Source: Bradyrhizobium commune (GTDB taxonomy: Bacteria; Pseudomonadota; Alphaproteobacteria; Rhizobiales; Xanthobacteraceae). Taken from it: DNA of 64,000 bases. The notes beneath the pieces were generated by a model. That model did no database searches. It was not told the DNA's origin and saw only the letters and a list, made by a program, of their open reading frames with translations. Of this stretch, positions 38,137 through 47,127 are shown one piece after another; the first letter of the stretch is position 1, and each line of letters opens with the position of its first letter. Location of the stretch: contig NZ_CP061379.1 in NCBI RefSeq assembly GCF_015624505.1, forward strand, positions 6,510,001-6,574,000, in the 5' to 3' direction. A program made the position numbers and the translations under genes.

Positions 38137-38640
38137 TCATGAGCTTCTTCCTGCCTCGTGTTCAAACGAGAAGTCGATTCCATGCCGATCGGCAATGTTC
38201 TTTAACCCCGACCTGAGCTGATCGCGGATGCTCAAAAGGTCCTCATCGGTGGGATGGACGCTTTCCACGATTTCGCGATCGATGCTCCAGATGGCATCTT
38301 CCGGCAATGGATCGGTGCCGTATCGCGGTATGATATTCCAATGCACATGTTTCCAGCTATTGCCAAAGAAAGCGACGTTCATTTTCTTTGCATTGAACGA
38401 ACTTTGCACAGCCTCCGCGACAATCGACATTTCGACCAGATGGCGCGCAGCAAAATCATTCGGTAGCTCATGAAGTTCTTGCGCTGGAAGCTTGCACGTA
38501 AAAAAACAATACCCTCTAAAATACTGCCGATTTTTGCTGAGAGTTAAATACCCCGTATTGAGCTCTGCAACGAAGTGCCGTTCGTCGGCTCGATCGACAC
38601 GGTTTAGCGCATCCTTGATTGAGATCACTGTTTCAGACAT
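38137..38640 (-). CDS. HIT-family protein with an Asn in the third triad position
   Basis: The 167-residue nucleotide-hydrolase/transferase-fold protein has the triad region KHVHWNIIPRYG at about residue 98. The first two His of H-x-H-x-H are present; the second is the nucleophile in HIT enzymes. The third is Asn, recalling the H-P-H-P-Q of galactose-1-phosphate uridylyltransferase. HIT proteins act on Ap4A or nucleoside phosphoramidates. It stands alone between remnants, so its role is not given by context. ATG 38640 is the only sensible start. Confidence 0.85.
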   Translation of the reverse strand: MSETVISIKDALNRVDRADERHFVAELNTGYLTLSKNRQYFRGYCFFTCKLPAQELHELPNDFAARHLVEMSIVAEAVQSSFNAKKMNVAFFGNSWKHVHWNIIPRYGTDPLPEDAIWSIDREIVESVHPTDEDLLSIRDQLRSGLKNIADRHGIDFSFEHEAGRSS

Positions 38641-39335
38641 CGCGATTTCTCTCTTTACGGATGGCAGATCTTCAAGCTGCCGGTCGATGAGTCTTTAATA
38701 TTCGGCATAAAAAAGTTCGTGACATTGCGATCCACGCAGGCCTGGCCGTGGAAAGCGAGCCGATGAGCACGGTCGCTTATCGCTTGGTCTCCTCCGGCAT
38801 GACAGAAAGAATGTCCATTTTGAGGGACCGCGCCGCCGTTTCTCCAAGCGCGAGCAGTGTAGTCGAAGACGAAAATCGACCAAATGGGTGGCTGGATGAC
38901 GAAGGTCATAGCGGAAGTAAGGCGTCCTCGTTGACACCGGCAGATGGCCTTGAAGAACCCATCCAGGGAGTTGCTACTCGTCACGTAACCTCTTTCGAAG
39001 ACCAGTTCTGCCGCCGGGCGCGGTCGACAAGTTTTGCGGAATGTAATGCAGCGTTCGACGCGAAAGGATAGTGGCTCATCTGTGAGACATCGTTGACAAA
39101 AGCGGTACGAATCAGGAATTCGTATGGAACGATAGTTGCCAGCGCACACTCAGGACCCCGCTAGTCTAAGGCAGGCGGTCTTCGTCATTCAGAACTTGGG
39201 GGACGAACGCAGGTCTGAAGCTTGGAGCTGGGATGAGCGGTCCCACTGAATCGAAGATGAGGAACGGGATGGATAGCCTTCGGCAATTGGCAAACGCACC
39301 TCAGCCGAACACAGGTCGGCCCGGGCCTCGGACTG
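38641..39335. other. about 700-base stretch without a recognised gene
   Basis: Both strands have open frames of up to 164 codons, but none shows a family motif, signal peptide or a ribosome-binding site. From about 39245 the sequence resembles that downstream of the PhnF remnant at 37.6 kb, consistent with a duplicated segment. Confidence 0.35.
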
Positions 39336-40088
39336 TCACTCGCTAAATCGAATGACGATTTCCATGTGTTGCGGAGCCATTCGAGCCCTTGAGACCACGA
39401 TCGGAATGCCCTCGACGTCCACATTGATGTTGGTCATTAGGATCACCGGTTGCCGGCGCGGCAGACCGAGCAAATGGGAATCCAGCTGCGATAGTAACCC
39501 GGCAGAGATCCGCGTCTCGAACCGCCGATAGTCTGGGACGCCGAAGTGTCTCCAGGACTCTGTGAGACTGCCGGTCCGTTCGATTAACGCCTCGATCCCC
39601 TCGAACCGAGGCAGCGGGAAATAATTCGATGTGATCGAGGCGGCGATGCCGTCGATCATCATCAGTGTATCGACCCTACGCGCGAACTGGGCCTGAGGCA
39701 CACGAAGGTCGCGCGCGAGGTCCTTGTCAACGCGGACGCGCGCTGAGCCGACGAAGCGGCGCTGGCCGTTCCGCTGCATATCGCGCAGGGCCGCGGTCAG
39801 ACGGGTCTGGGAACCCAATCGGGAGTGGACGATGCGCTCCTTGACGAAGGTACCTCGTCCCTGCTCTATGCGCACATAGTCGCGCTCTCTAAGAACCGAG
39901 AACGCGCGGCGCACGGTGTTGCGGTGAACGCCGAAGGTCGCCGCCAACTCAGTTTCCGTAGGCAGGCGTTCGCCCGGCTTATATCTCCCGCCGATGATAT
40001 CCTTGCGGATAGCCTCGACCACGATCCGCCAGAGCGAAGTCGCGCCCCGCCTGGCGTAGAGGGAAGATGGTTGATCGTGGCCGGTCAT
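39336..40088 (-). CDS. phnF: PhnF-type GntR-family regulator of phosphonate metabolism
   Basis: The 250-residue protein has a GntR winged HTH at about residues 15-85 (IIGGRYKPGERLPTETELAA then FGVHRNTVRRA, and the wing GRGTFV) and a UTRA effector domain from about residue 100 to the end (SLTESWRHFGVPDYRRFETRI; QPVILMTNINVDVEGIPI). Length and the UTRA sequence fit PhnF, which regulates C-P lyase genes. It is transcribed like the ABC importer genes upstream, and the phn structural genes are divergent beyond them. Two PhnF remnants flank it in this window. Confidence 0.88.
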   Translation of the reverse strand: MTGHDQPSSLYARRGATSLWRIVVEAIRKDIIGGRYKPGERLPTETELAATFGVHRNTVRRAFSVLRERDYVRIEQGRGTFVKERIVHSRLGSQTRLTAALRDMQRNGQRRFVGSARVRVDKDLARDLRVPQAQFARRVDTLMMIDGIAASITSNYFPLPRFEGIEALIERTGSLTESWRHFGVPDYRRFETRISAGLLSQLDSHLLGLPRRQPVILMTNINVDVEGIPIVVSRARMAPQHMEIVIRFSE

Positions 40089-40483
40089 CGGTCTCGAGCT
40101 TGTGGTTGGTGGGAAAGTGTGCGGTAAGACCGCGCCAACGTCCAGCCGCTTAGCATATCAAACCGGCGCGCCAACGAGCGTAAGGGCAGATCGTCGTCGA
40201 AATCCGGCCGAAAGCTGCTGCGCGCAGCAGGAAATCGGCGGGAAGGTAGACGACGGTCCCCTCCGTGGCCGGCTGTACCTCGAACTCGGCTCCACGTGTG
40301 CGCCCGACTCCAGCGAGGGACCGAGGAACGCGGTGATACTCCGGAGCACGGATCCCTGCGCCCTGTATCCGATTGTCCTAGACGTAGCCAGTTCGGGACG
40401 GAGCCGCCCAAACAATGTCGATAGAAGCTCCGGCCGATTTCGATGCCGCACCCTGCATTGCCCGTACGTTCAAAAAAGCTACG
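40089..40483. other. 395-base gap between the permease and phnF
   Basis: No gene is recognised on either strand. The gap presumably holds the phnF promoter near 40100-40200. Its length suggests that phnF is transcribed separately from the importer operon. Confidence 0.4.
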
Positions 40484-41317
40484 TCATTTGACTGCTCCCC
40501 CTGTCATTCCCTCGACGAACCATTTCTGAGCGACGAGGAAGGCGACGACGAGGGGGAGGATGACGATTGTAGCCGCGGCCATGAGGGGCCCGTAGTCGCT
40601 CCCTGCCTCCTCATTCGCGAACGCAATGATCCCGAGCGGTGGCGGCATCAGGCTCTCGGAGCGCACCGCTATCAGCGGCCAGAACAGGTCGTTCCAGCGG
40701 CCGACGACGGAGAAGATTGAGAAAGCGATCACAGCGGGCATCGCCATCGGCACCATCACCTTCCAAACGATCGCCAGTTCCGAGAGTCCGTCGAGCCGCG
40801 CCGCGTGGACCACGTCGTCGGGAATCGTCTTGAACACCTGACGAAAGAGGAAAATGCCAAACGGCGAGACTACAAAGGGAAAGATCAGTGCTGCATAGGT
40901 ATTCAAGATGCCGAGTTCATAGGCGAGCACGAACAGCGGCAGCGACAGCACCTGGTGCGGCAGAAGGAGTCCGATCAGTACGAAACCGAAGATCACATCC
41001 CGGCCGGGAAAGCGCAGCTTGGCAAGTGCATAGGCGCAAGGGGCGCAGATCAGGATCTGAAGCGTCAGGATTGCGGCGCAGACGAGGACGCCGTTGGCCA
41101 TGAAGCGTGGCAGCGGCGCAGAGGTCAGCGCTTTGCTGTAGTTCTGCACCGCATACCATTGCTCGGGGAGAAACGAGAAGTGTTCGCGAAAGATTTCCCC
41201 CGGCGGCTTAAACGACAGGCTGACCATCCAGACAAAGGGGACGAGTATGAGGGCTGCCGTGGTTAACAACACGGCGTGGCGCCCAATGGCGGCATGAAGA
41301 GGAAGGCGGCCATTCAT
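40484..41317 (-). CDS. ABC importer permease, MalG/UgpE type (phosphonate locus)
   Basis: The 277-residue membrane protein has six helices and the coupling loop DDVVHAARLDGLSELAIVWKV, close to the MalG/UgpE 'E.A..DGAs....f..i.lPl'. LSLKPPGEIF after the first helix is also typical. I chose ATG 41317 (MNGR), which overlaps the upstream permease stop as ATGA. It partners with the MalF/UgpA-like permease, the ATPase and the family-1 binding protein. In this setting it is expected to import an organophosphonate or phosphate ester, in place of PhnE. Confidence 0.92.
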   Translation of the reverse strand: MNGRLPLHAAIGRHAVLLTTAALILVPFVWMVSLSFKPPGEIFREHFSFLPEQWYAVQNYSKALTSAPLPRFMANGVLVCAAILTLQILICAPCAYALAKLRFPGRDVIFGFVLIGLLLPHQVLSLPLFVLAYELGILNTYAALIFPFVVSPFGIFLFRQVFKTIPDDVVHAARLDGLSELAIVWKVMVPMAMPAVIAFSIFSVVGRWNDLFWPLIAVRSESLMPPPLGIIAFANEEAGSDYGPLMAAATIVILPLVVAFLVAQKWFVEGMTGGAVK

Positions 41318-42258
41318 TGGTAGTGTACCCTCTTGTCCATGACGCGAGCTTGAATGAGCGTCAGTGCCACAACAATGACGAGGAAGACGACGGCGATGGC
41401 CGCACCGTAGCCGGTGCGCAAATATTCGAAACTCTCGCGGTAGAGCGTGTAGAGCAGTACATCCGAGGCGTGGCCTGGTCCACCTTGGGTCAAAACCTTG
41501 ACGGTATCGAATACCTCGAACGCGCGAAGCGCCACAACGATGACGACGAACATCAATACCGGACCGAGCATTGGCAAGGTGACGGTGCGGAAGCGATCGA
41601 GCCAGAGGTCGGCGCCGTCGATCTCGGCAGCATCGTAGAGGTCGCGGGGGATCGACTTGAGGCCGGCAAGGAAGAGGACCATGGCGAAGCCGAGGTTTTG
41701 CCAGATGCCGATGATAGCGAGCACCGGCAAGGCGGTCACCTCGTCGCGCAGCCAGTTCGCTGTGGGCAGCCCCAGCGCAGAGAAGGTCTGGTTGACGAGG
41801 CCGATGGTGGGATGGAGCAACGCCTCCCATGCGATGGCCATAGCGGCCAGCGTCGCCATGAAGGGCAGGAAGTGAATAGCGCGATACAGAGCGCGCAGCG
41901 ACCGCCCGCTCTCGATCAGCATTGCGATGCCAAGGCCGAGGATTACGGTGCCGGGCACGACGACGGCGACATAGAAGATGCTGTTGAGGAGCGCGGCACG
42001 AAACCCCTCATCGGCGAACAACTCGCGAAAGTTCGCAATTCCGACGAAGGCGAAGGAGCGCGCGCCGAAGTGCCAATCGGTTAGTGCGATGACGAAGACG
42101 GCGAGCACGGGCACGAAGAACAGCACGAAAAGCAGTAGGACCGCCGGCCCGGCGAGCGCGTAGGCCGCCATACCCTCGGCAAGGCGCTGTCGGCGCAGAC
42201 GGACCTGCGCGGCCCGCGTTGGTGCCTCGACCGATTGAGTGGAACTGAGTGCGTTCAC
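41314..42258 (-). CDS. ABC importer permease, MalF/UgpA type (phosphonate locus)
   Basis: The 314-residue membrane protein has six helices, the N-terminal one at about residues 35-55. The coupling loop is PRDLYDAAEIDGADLWLDRF, the classic 'P.elyEAA.iDGA..w..f'. A GTG start at 42258 overlaps the ATPase stop (GTGA). It forms the channel with the 277-residue permease. Confidence 0.92.
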   Translation of the reverse strand: MNALSSTQSVEAPTRAAQVRLRRQRLAEGMAAYALAGPAVLLLFVLFFVPVLAVFVIALTDWHFGARSFAFVGIANFRELFADEGFRAALLNSIFYVAVVVPGTVILGLGIAMLIESGRSLRALYRAIHFLPFMATLAAMAIAWEALLHPTIGLVNQTFSALGLPTANWLRDEVTALPVLAIIGIWQNLGFAMVLFLAGLKSIPRDLYDAAEIDGADLWLDRFRTVTLPMLGPVLMFVVIVVALRAFEVFDTVKVLTQGGPGHASDVLLYTLYRESFEYLRTGYGAAIAVVFLVIVVALTLIQARVMDKRVHYQ

Positions 42259-43433
42259 AGAGCGGCCTGCCGCATCGGGGTAACCTTGTTGATCCCGGCC
42301 GATCCGCTGAGCCTGAGCCGCTTGCCGTCCTGACCAAAGACCAGGATGCGGTCGGGGTTCACTGACAAATGCAGCATTTGGCCAAGCGCAATCTGCGGCG
42401 CCCGCTCAGCGGCGAGCCGGGCAATAAGCGGATGATCGAGACCGGCGAGGTCGAGATGGACGAAGAGATCGGAGCCCATGTGCTCAATGAGCCGAACCGC
42501 CCCGATCAAGGTATTGACTCCGCCACACTCGGAAAGGTGGAAGGCTTCCGGACGGATGCCGAGTGCGAGCGCCGTACCGGGCGGCGCGTCGGAGAGAGTC
42601 TGGAAGCTAGTGCCGGCAGCGGCGATCAAACCCCGCTCGCGCACCAACGCATCGAGCAGGTTGATCTTGGGGCTTCCGACGAATTCGGCCACGCGGCGGT
42701 CGTCGGGATCGGCATAGATCTCTTGGGGTGGAGCGACCTGGATCAAGTCGCCGTCGAGCATCACTGCGACGCGATCAGAGAGCGTCATCGCCTCGGCCTG
42801 ATCGTGGGTGACGTAGATGAAGGTGACGCCGAGACGGCGGTGGAGGTCTTTGATCTCTGCGCGCATCTGGACCCGGAGCTTGGCGTCCAGATTACTGAGC
42901 GGCTCGTCCATTAAAAAGACGGCCGGATGGCGGACCATCGCGCGGCCCACGGCGACGCGCTGACGTTGGCCGCCGGACAGCTGGCCGGGCTTTCGGGACA
43001 GCAGATGACCGATGCCGAGCGCCCTTGCGGTGCGGTCGACTTCTGCGTCGATCTCGGCCGACAGTCGCCGGGTGCCCGGCACGACCCATCCCACGATCGG
43101 CAGCCTTTGCCAGGCATTCAGTTGCCGCATTCGGAGCGGTACGGCCATATTGGCGGCGACCGTCATGTGGGGATAAAGCGCGTACGACTGGAACACCATG
43201 GCGACATCGCGAAGCTTTGGCCGCATGCCATCGACCAGGCTCTCACCGATCCTCACGGAGCCGCTGTCCTGCACTTCCAACCCGGCCAAAATCCTGAGAA
43301 GCGTCGACTTACCACACCCCGACGGCCCCAACAGCGTCAAGAACTCCCCCTTCTCGATCGCAAGCGAAATCCCCCGAAGGACCGGCGTTGGGCCAAAGGA
43401 TTTGGTAATCTGATCAAGGTGGATGTCACTCAT
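42255..43433 (-). CDS. ABC importer ATPase, UgpC/MalK type (phosphonate locus)
   Basis: The 392-residue ATPase has Walker A GPSGCGKST, LSGGQRQRVAVGRAM, Walker B FLMDEPLSNLDAK and the H-loop VTHDQ. The C-terminal TOBE domain (IRPEAFHL..., VNPDRILVFGQDGKRL) is typical of the CUT1 carbohydrate/glycerol-phosphate class. ATG 43433 gives MSDIHLDQITKSFG. A 25-residue insertion around residues 105-140 (RLPIVGWVVPGTRRL) is longer than in UgpC. It energises the UgpA/UgpE-like permeases. Confidence 0.93.
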   Translation of the reverse strand: MSDIHLDQITKSFGPTPVLRGISLAIEKGEFLTLLGPSGCGKSTLLRILAGLEVQDSGSVRIGESLVDGMRPKLRDVAMVFQSYALYPHMTVAANMAVPLRMRQLNAWQRLPIVGWVVPGTRRLSAEIDAEVDRTARALGIGHLLSRKPGQLSGGQRQRVAVGRAMVRHPAVFLMDEPLSNLDAKLRVQMRAEIKDLHRRLGVTFIYVTHDQAEAMTLSDRVAVMLDGDLIQVAPPQEIYADPDDRRVAEFVGSPKINLLDALVRERGLIAAAGTSFQTLSDAPPGTALALGIRPEAFHLSECGGVNTLIGAVRLIEHMGSDLFVHLDLAGLDHPLIARLAAERAPQIALGQMLHLSVNPDRILVFGQDGKRLRLSGSAGINKVTPMRQAAL

Positions 43434-43962
43434 GTGCGAATGTCTTTCCAGGGCCGCCCCTGATCGTGAAGGGGCTCTTGCTGAGGCATGTTCAGCGATC
43501 GCTATCGGGTCTCGATGAAACCGCGCTGACAGAATAGGTACAACTGCGCCATTCATACCCATTCCGAGGGGCCTTAGGAAATTTCCAGAGGTTGAAACGA
43601 AACTATTGCCACGTCTTATAATTGAGTCAAAGGCGCGGCCGAAATCATCCGGACGCATCTTTCTTCTGAGCGCGCTGCACCGCCTCCGTGAGGTCATCTT
43701 GGAAGGTGCTGCGTCGGGGATCGACCGGCACGTCGTGCAGCGCGCGCCTTACCCTGCAAGACCGGAAGCCCACGTAAATTCTGGCGCGCTGAACGCCAGA
43801 TAGCCGGTCGACCGCTCGCGCCGAATCAATGCCCGTCGGCGCAGTCAACAGGGTGCAGGAGCTCTCGCCCAGAGGAGGAATTGTGGGAACAGGGCGACGG
43901 CCCTTCCGAAGTATGATCGACCGCCTCCGCGCACCAAGGTGGCGCCAAAAACACCACAGGAA
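43434..43962. other. 529-base gap between the binding-protein and ATPase genes
   Basis: The gap is unusually long for an ABC operon. No protein family is recognised; a frame on the plus strand at 43606-43803 and one on the minus strand at 43645-43848 show nothing. It may be a decayed gene or may hold an internal promoter for ATPase plus permeases. Confidence 0.4.
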
Positions 43963-45234
43963 TTAGGGCTTCGGCAGGAGTTTCCTGACGTCTCGAACCA
44001 TGTCGGGAAGCGCTTCGTCCGGTGTCCGCTTGAGCGTTACAATACTTTGCAGGTGGTCTCGAATCACCGCGGTGATGCGCCCCCCGTTTTCGCCGGGATA
44101 TACGTTCATGCTTTTTATCCGGGCAACCTCCGCGAGGCCAGCGAGGGCGTTCGGCTTGGATTTGAAATAGTCGCCAAGGTATTTCGGGTCCTTGATCGCG
44201 ATTGTGTTGACGGGCGTGAAACCGGTCTTCGACACCATCAGCGTCTGCGCCTCCGGGCCGAGGGCGAATTTCAGGTATTTCCACGCCGCTCGCTGCTTCG
44301 CTGGGTCCCGAGCCATGATCGCCAATCCGCCACCGCCAGAGGGCATCCGGCCATCGACAGCCGATTGGGGAAAGGGACCGGTGCGAATATCGAGCGCGGG
44401 TCCGGCGTTGGCCGTCAATTGTTCCAGGCGCGAATTGGAGGCAACATAGATGCCGATCTTGCCCGAAGCGAAGGCTTGGCGCGCCTGTTCGGAGGTCATG
44501 TCGACCATGCCAGCCTCCCCGAAACGGCGCATCAGTTGCAAGGCGGCTTGGCCGGCAGGGCCATCGAAGGCGATCTTTCCATCGGGCGTGAACACGTCGC
44601 CGCCGTGGCTGTAGACGAGCGCGTGAAACGACCAATTGTAGCTGTCGGGATAATATTCAAAGAAGATCGGAACAAATGCGGGGGCAGTCCTGCGGATGTC
44701 GTTGGCGAGCGACAGGATCTCGTTCCAGGAAAGGTCCAAGTTCGAAAGATCCGGACGCACCTTACGAATGATGTCCATGTTGTAATAGACAATGCTCGTT
44801 GATACCGATTCCGGAAGGGCGATCGTCTTGCCTTTCCATTCCGTCGCAGCGAGCGCCCCAGGCGCTACGCCCACTGCGGCCCATGACGGGTCGGAGGCGA
44901 GGAAGCCATCGAGTGGGACTAGCAGTCCTCGCTCGGCAAGGACCGGCATGTCCGGATAGCAGAGCGAGGCAACGACGTCGGGTAGATCCCCGGTGACCGC
45001 CGCCCTTAGGAGTTGCTGCAACAAGGCCGGGCAGTCGGCGGCGTTAGCCTCCGTGACGATCCGGACGTCTGGGTTCTGTTGCATGAAGCGCTCGATGATC
45101 GGCTGGCGGAAGAGGCCGTCACGCGCCGGAAAGGCGTAGCCCACCCGCAGAGTGACCGGATCGGCACAGGCTGCAGTCGCCCCGATCAGCGCCCCGGCGA
45201 CGGCCGATACCAGCAAAGACATCGCTTTCATCAT
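43963..45234 (-). CDS. ABC substrate-binding protein, family 1 (phosphonate locus)
   Basis: The 423-residue periplasmic protein has a Sec signal (MMKAMSLLVSAVAGALIGATAACA|DPVTLRV). The mature family-1 (CUT1) fold is seen in VTEANAADCPALLQQLLRAAVTGDLPDVVA and in GGLAIMARDPAKQRAAWKYLKFA. Family members bind sugars, glycerol-3-phosphate or glycerophosphodiesters, and some bind 2-aminoethylphosphonate. The location in a C-P lyase locus makes an organophosphonate likely; this is inference. Confidence 0.9.
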   Translation of the reverse strand: MMKAMSLLVSAVAGALIGATAACADPVTLRVGYAFPARDGLFRQPIIERFMQQNPDVRIVTEANAADCPALLQQLLRAAVTGDLPDVVASLCYPDMPVLAERGLLVPLDGFLASDPSWAAVGVAPGALAATEWKGKTIALPESVSTSIVYYNMDIIRKVRPDLSNLDLSWNEILSLANDIRRTAPAFVPIFFEYYPDSYNWSFHALVYSHGGDVFTPDGKIAFDGPAGQAALQLMRRFGEAGMVDMTSEQARQAFASGKIGIYVASNSRLEQLTANAGPALDIRTGPFPQSAVDGRMPSGGGGLAIMARDPAKQRAAWKYLKFALGPEAQTLMVSKTGFTPVNTIAIKDPKYLGDYFKSKPNALAGLAEVARIKSMNVYPGENGGRITAVIRDHLQSIVTLKRTPDEALPDMVRDVRKLLPKP

Positions 45235-45933
45235 GGCAAACCTTTCTTGGAAGGGTAACAATTCATTGCTGCGCCGAACCGGCATTGTGCTGGACAGGCT
45301 CAAAATTAAGCCCGACGGATGAAGCCGCATTGACGGGATTAGAACAACATCACTACTTGTACCTTCGGAAAGAACCGCACTGGCTTGCGACCTTTCAGTC
45401 CCTATTGGCGACGATCTGAATCGGCCCAGCTAGCAGAATTTTTGCCGCTGGTTTCATGTAATGACGGCAGGCGCGCGCGTCCTCGACAACATGATCGGCG
45501 TGGCCGGCCGCGGCATCGACATTAATGTTGGTCAAGAAAACAATTGGCTGGCGGCGCCGCAGCCAATTCATTCCGCATCGGCACGACCCAGGTCGAGCCG
45601 GAGATCACGGCCGAGGCTCTCTTCCGCCCGCATCCGGCTGAAAGCAATGAAGCACGGTTCGCCACCCGAGGGCATAAGCGCAAGACCACGCAAAGTCGCG
45701 ATGTAGGACTGATGGGATGCGACTTTACTCGCTTCCTAACAAAGGAGCTACGCCCTTCTCGATCCGTAGGAGATTGCGTTCACTCAACGAGGTACCATTT
45801 AGGACACTCTCGATCGAGGACATTGTACCACTCGATCAAAGTAACACGATTTGTCATCGTGACGTCTCTCACCACCCCTTTAACAGCTGATAGAACTCAA
45901 GCCGGTTTAAAGGCAAGAAAGAGGCGCCCTCTA
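45235..45933. promoter_or_regulatory. divergent promoter region of the importer and phn operons
   Basis: This 700-base region contains a PhnF remnant (45455-45660) and otherwise no gene. The dyad CACGAT (45845-45850) / ATCGTG (45856-45861), spacer TTGTC, lies about 75 bases before phnM. The overlapping TTGTCATCGTGACGTCTC only loosely resembles the rhizobial Pho box (CTGTCAT repeats). It could be a PhnF or PhoB site; the evidence is weak. Confidence 0.35.
45455..45660 (-). pseudogene. UTRA-domain remnant of a second PhnF-like regulator
   Basis: On the minus strand, codons at 45513-45560 read RRQPIVFLTNINVD, nearly identical to RRQPVILMTNINVD in the intact PhnF at 39.4 kb. The reading frame decays on both sides. 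This is a recognisable fragment of another phnF-like gene lying directly upstream of phnM, the place where a phn operon regulator usually sits. Confidence 0.65.
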
Positions 45934-47103
45934 ATGGGTCAATCGGCGAATACGCTTAGTCAAGCTCGACAAGACATCCTCCAATCCAGCGAGGTTGTCC
46001 TGACCAACGCCAAGATCGTGACCCGGTCGGCGTGTTTCAAAGGAACGGTTCAGATTGTCGACGGCATGATCGCTGACATCTCGGCAGCCAATGTGACAGC
46101 GCGGGGCGCGGTCGACTTTGAAGGCAATTATTTGCTGCCTGGTTTGATTGACGTCCATACCGACCACCTCGAAAAGCAGATCTTGCCGCGGGCCGGCATG
46201 ACTTGGGATCCCCTCGGCGCCGCGATCGCCCACGACGTCCAGGTCTGCGCGGCGGGCACCACGACGGTGTTCGACTCCCTGATTGTCGGGGCGGTGGGCA
46301 ATCCAGAACGGCGACGCCTGCTGCCGCTCATGCTGGAAGGTCTCGACGAGGCGCGCCGGCACGGGCTGCTCAGGGCCAATCACCTGCTTCACTTGCGCTG
46401 CGACGCCCGAGAGCCCGACCTCATTGAACTCTTTCTTACCTATGCCGACCGGTCAGAGCTTCGGTTCGTGACTATCATGGACGACGGGCCGCGGCGGGAC
46501 CCGGAGCGCTTCCGCCATCTGGAACGCCGCAAGAATACGCTCGAGGTGGAGATCGAAGCGGCGATACTCGCCGTCGCCAGCACAGAGGACTGCACCGAGG
46601 ATAATCGGCGTCGCCTCGTGGCGCACTGTCGCGCGCGGGGCCTCCCCTTAGCCAGCCATGACGACACCGCCGCGGAGCACATCGCCGAAGCGATCGGGTT
46701 CAGGCTTGCTATCTCTGAATTCCCGATCACCCTGGAGGCGGCGAAGGCTGCCCGCGCCGCCGGCATGACGATTATCGTCGGTGGCCCCAACCTCGTCGCC
46801 GGGCGCTCGCATATCGGCAATGTCTCGGTGCGGGAACTGGCGCGGGACGACCTGATCGACATTATCAGCTCCGACTACATTCCTGCGAGCATACTTCGCG
46901 CGATCTGGTATCTGGCGGCTCAGTCAGAGGGGCCGTCGCTCGCCGAGGCCGTACTGTTCGGCAGCCTGCGACCGGCAGAGACCTTCGGGCTTTCCGACCG
47001 TGGCGAGATCGCGGTGGGCAAGCGCGCCGACCTCATCCGCGTCGCCGACCGAAACGGACCGATTGTGCGCGCGGTTTGGACGGCCGGCAGGCCGGTGCTC
47101 TGA
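45934..47103 (+). CDS. phnM: alpha-D-ribose 1-methylphosphonate 5-triphosphate diphosphatase PhnM
   Basis: The 389-residue amidohydrolase-fold metalloenzyme removes pyrophosphate from ribose-1-phosphonate-5-triphosphate to give the C-P lyase substrate. The metal site begins LPGLIDVHTDHLEK; HDVQVCAAGTTTVFDS, MDDGPRRDPERF, LASHDDT and SEFPIT follow in PhnM order. The end is GKRADLIRVADRNG...VRAVWTAGRPV. I chose ATG 45934 as the start; open frame continues upstream but lacks family character. It is the first gene of the phn structural operon. Confidence 0.93.
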   Translation: MGQSANTLSQARQDILQSSEVVLTNAKIVTRSACFKGTVQIVDGMIADISAANVTARGAVDFEGNYLLPGLIDVHTDHLEKQILPRAGMTWDPLGAAIAHDVQVCAAGTTTVFDSLIVGAVGNPERRRLLPLMLEGLDEARRHGLLRANHLLHLRCDAREPDLIELFLTYADRSELRFVTIMDDGPRRDPERFRHLERRKNTLEVEIEAAILAVASTEDCTEDNRRRLVAHCRARGLPLASHDDTAAEHIAEAIGFRLAISEFPITLEAAKAARAAGMTIIVGGPNLVAGRSHIGNVSVRELARDDLIDIISSDYIPASILRAIWYLAAQSEGPSLAEAVLFGSLRPAETFGLSDRGEIAVGKRADLIRVADRNGPIVRAVWTAGRPVL

Positions 47104-47127
47104 AGCGAGGCGAAAAGAGAAGTGAGT

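Noticed and set aside
38655..39149. Minus-strand 164-codon frame
   Set aside because: No recognisable domain, signal or ribosome-binding site; composition is that of random open frame.
43606..43848. Small open frames in the gap between binding-protein and ATPase genes
   Set aside because: Neither strand gives a family signature and the frames overlap each other.
45851..45868. Pho box upstream of phnM
   Set aside because: Only a loose match to CTGTCAT repeats; kept as a weak regulatory note, not as a site.
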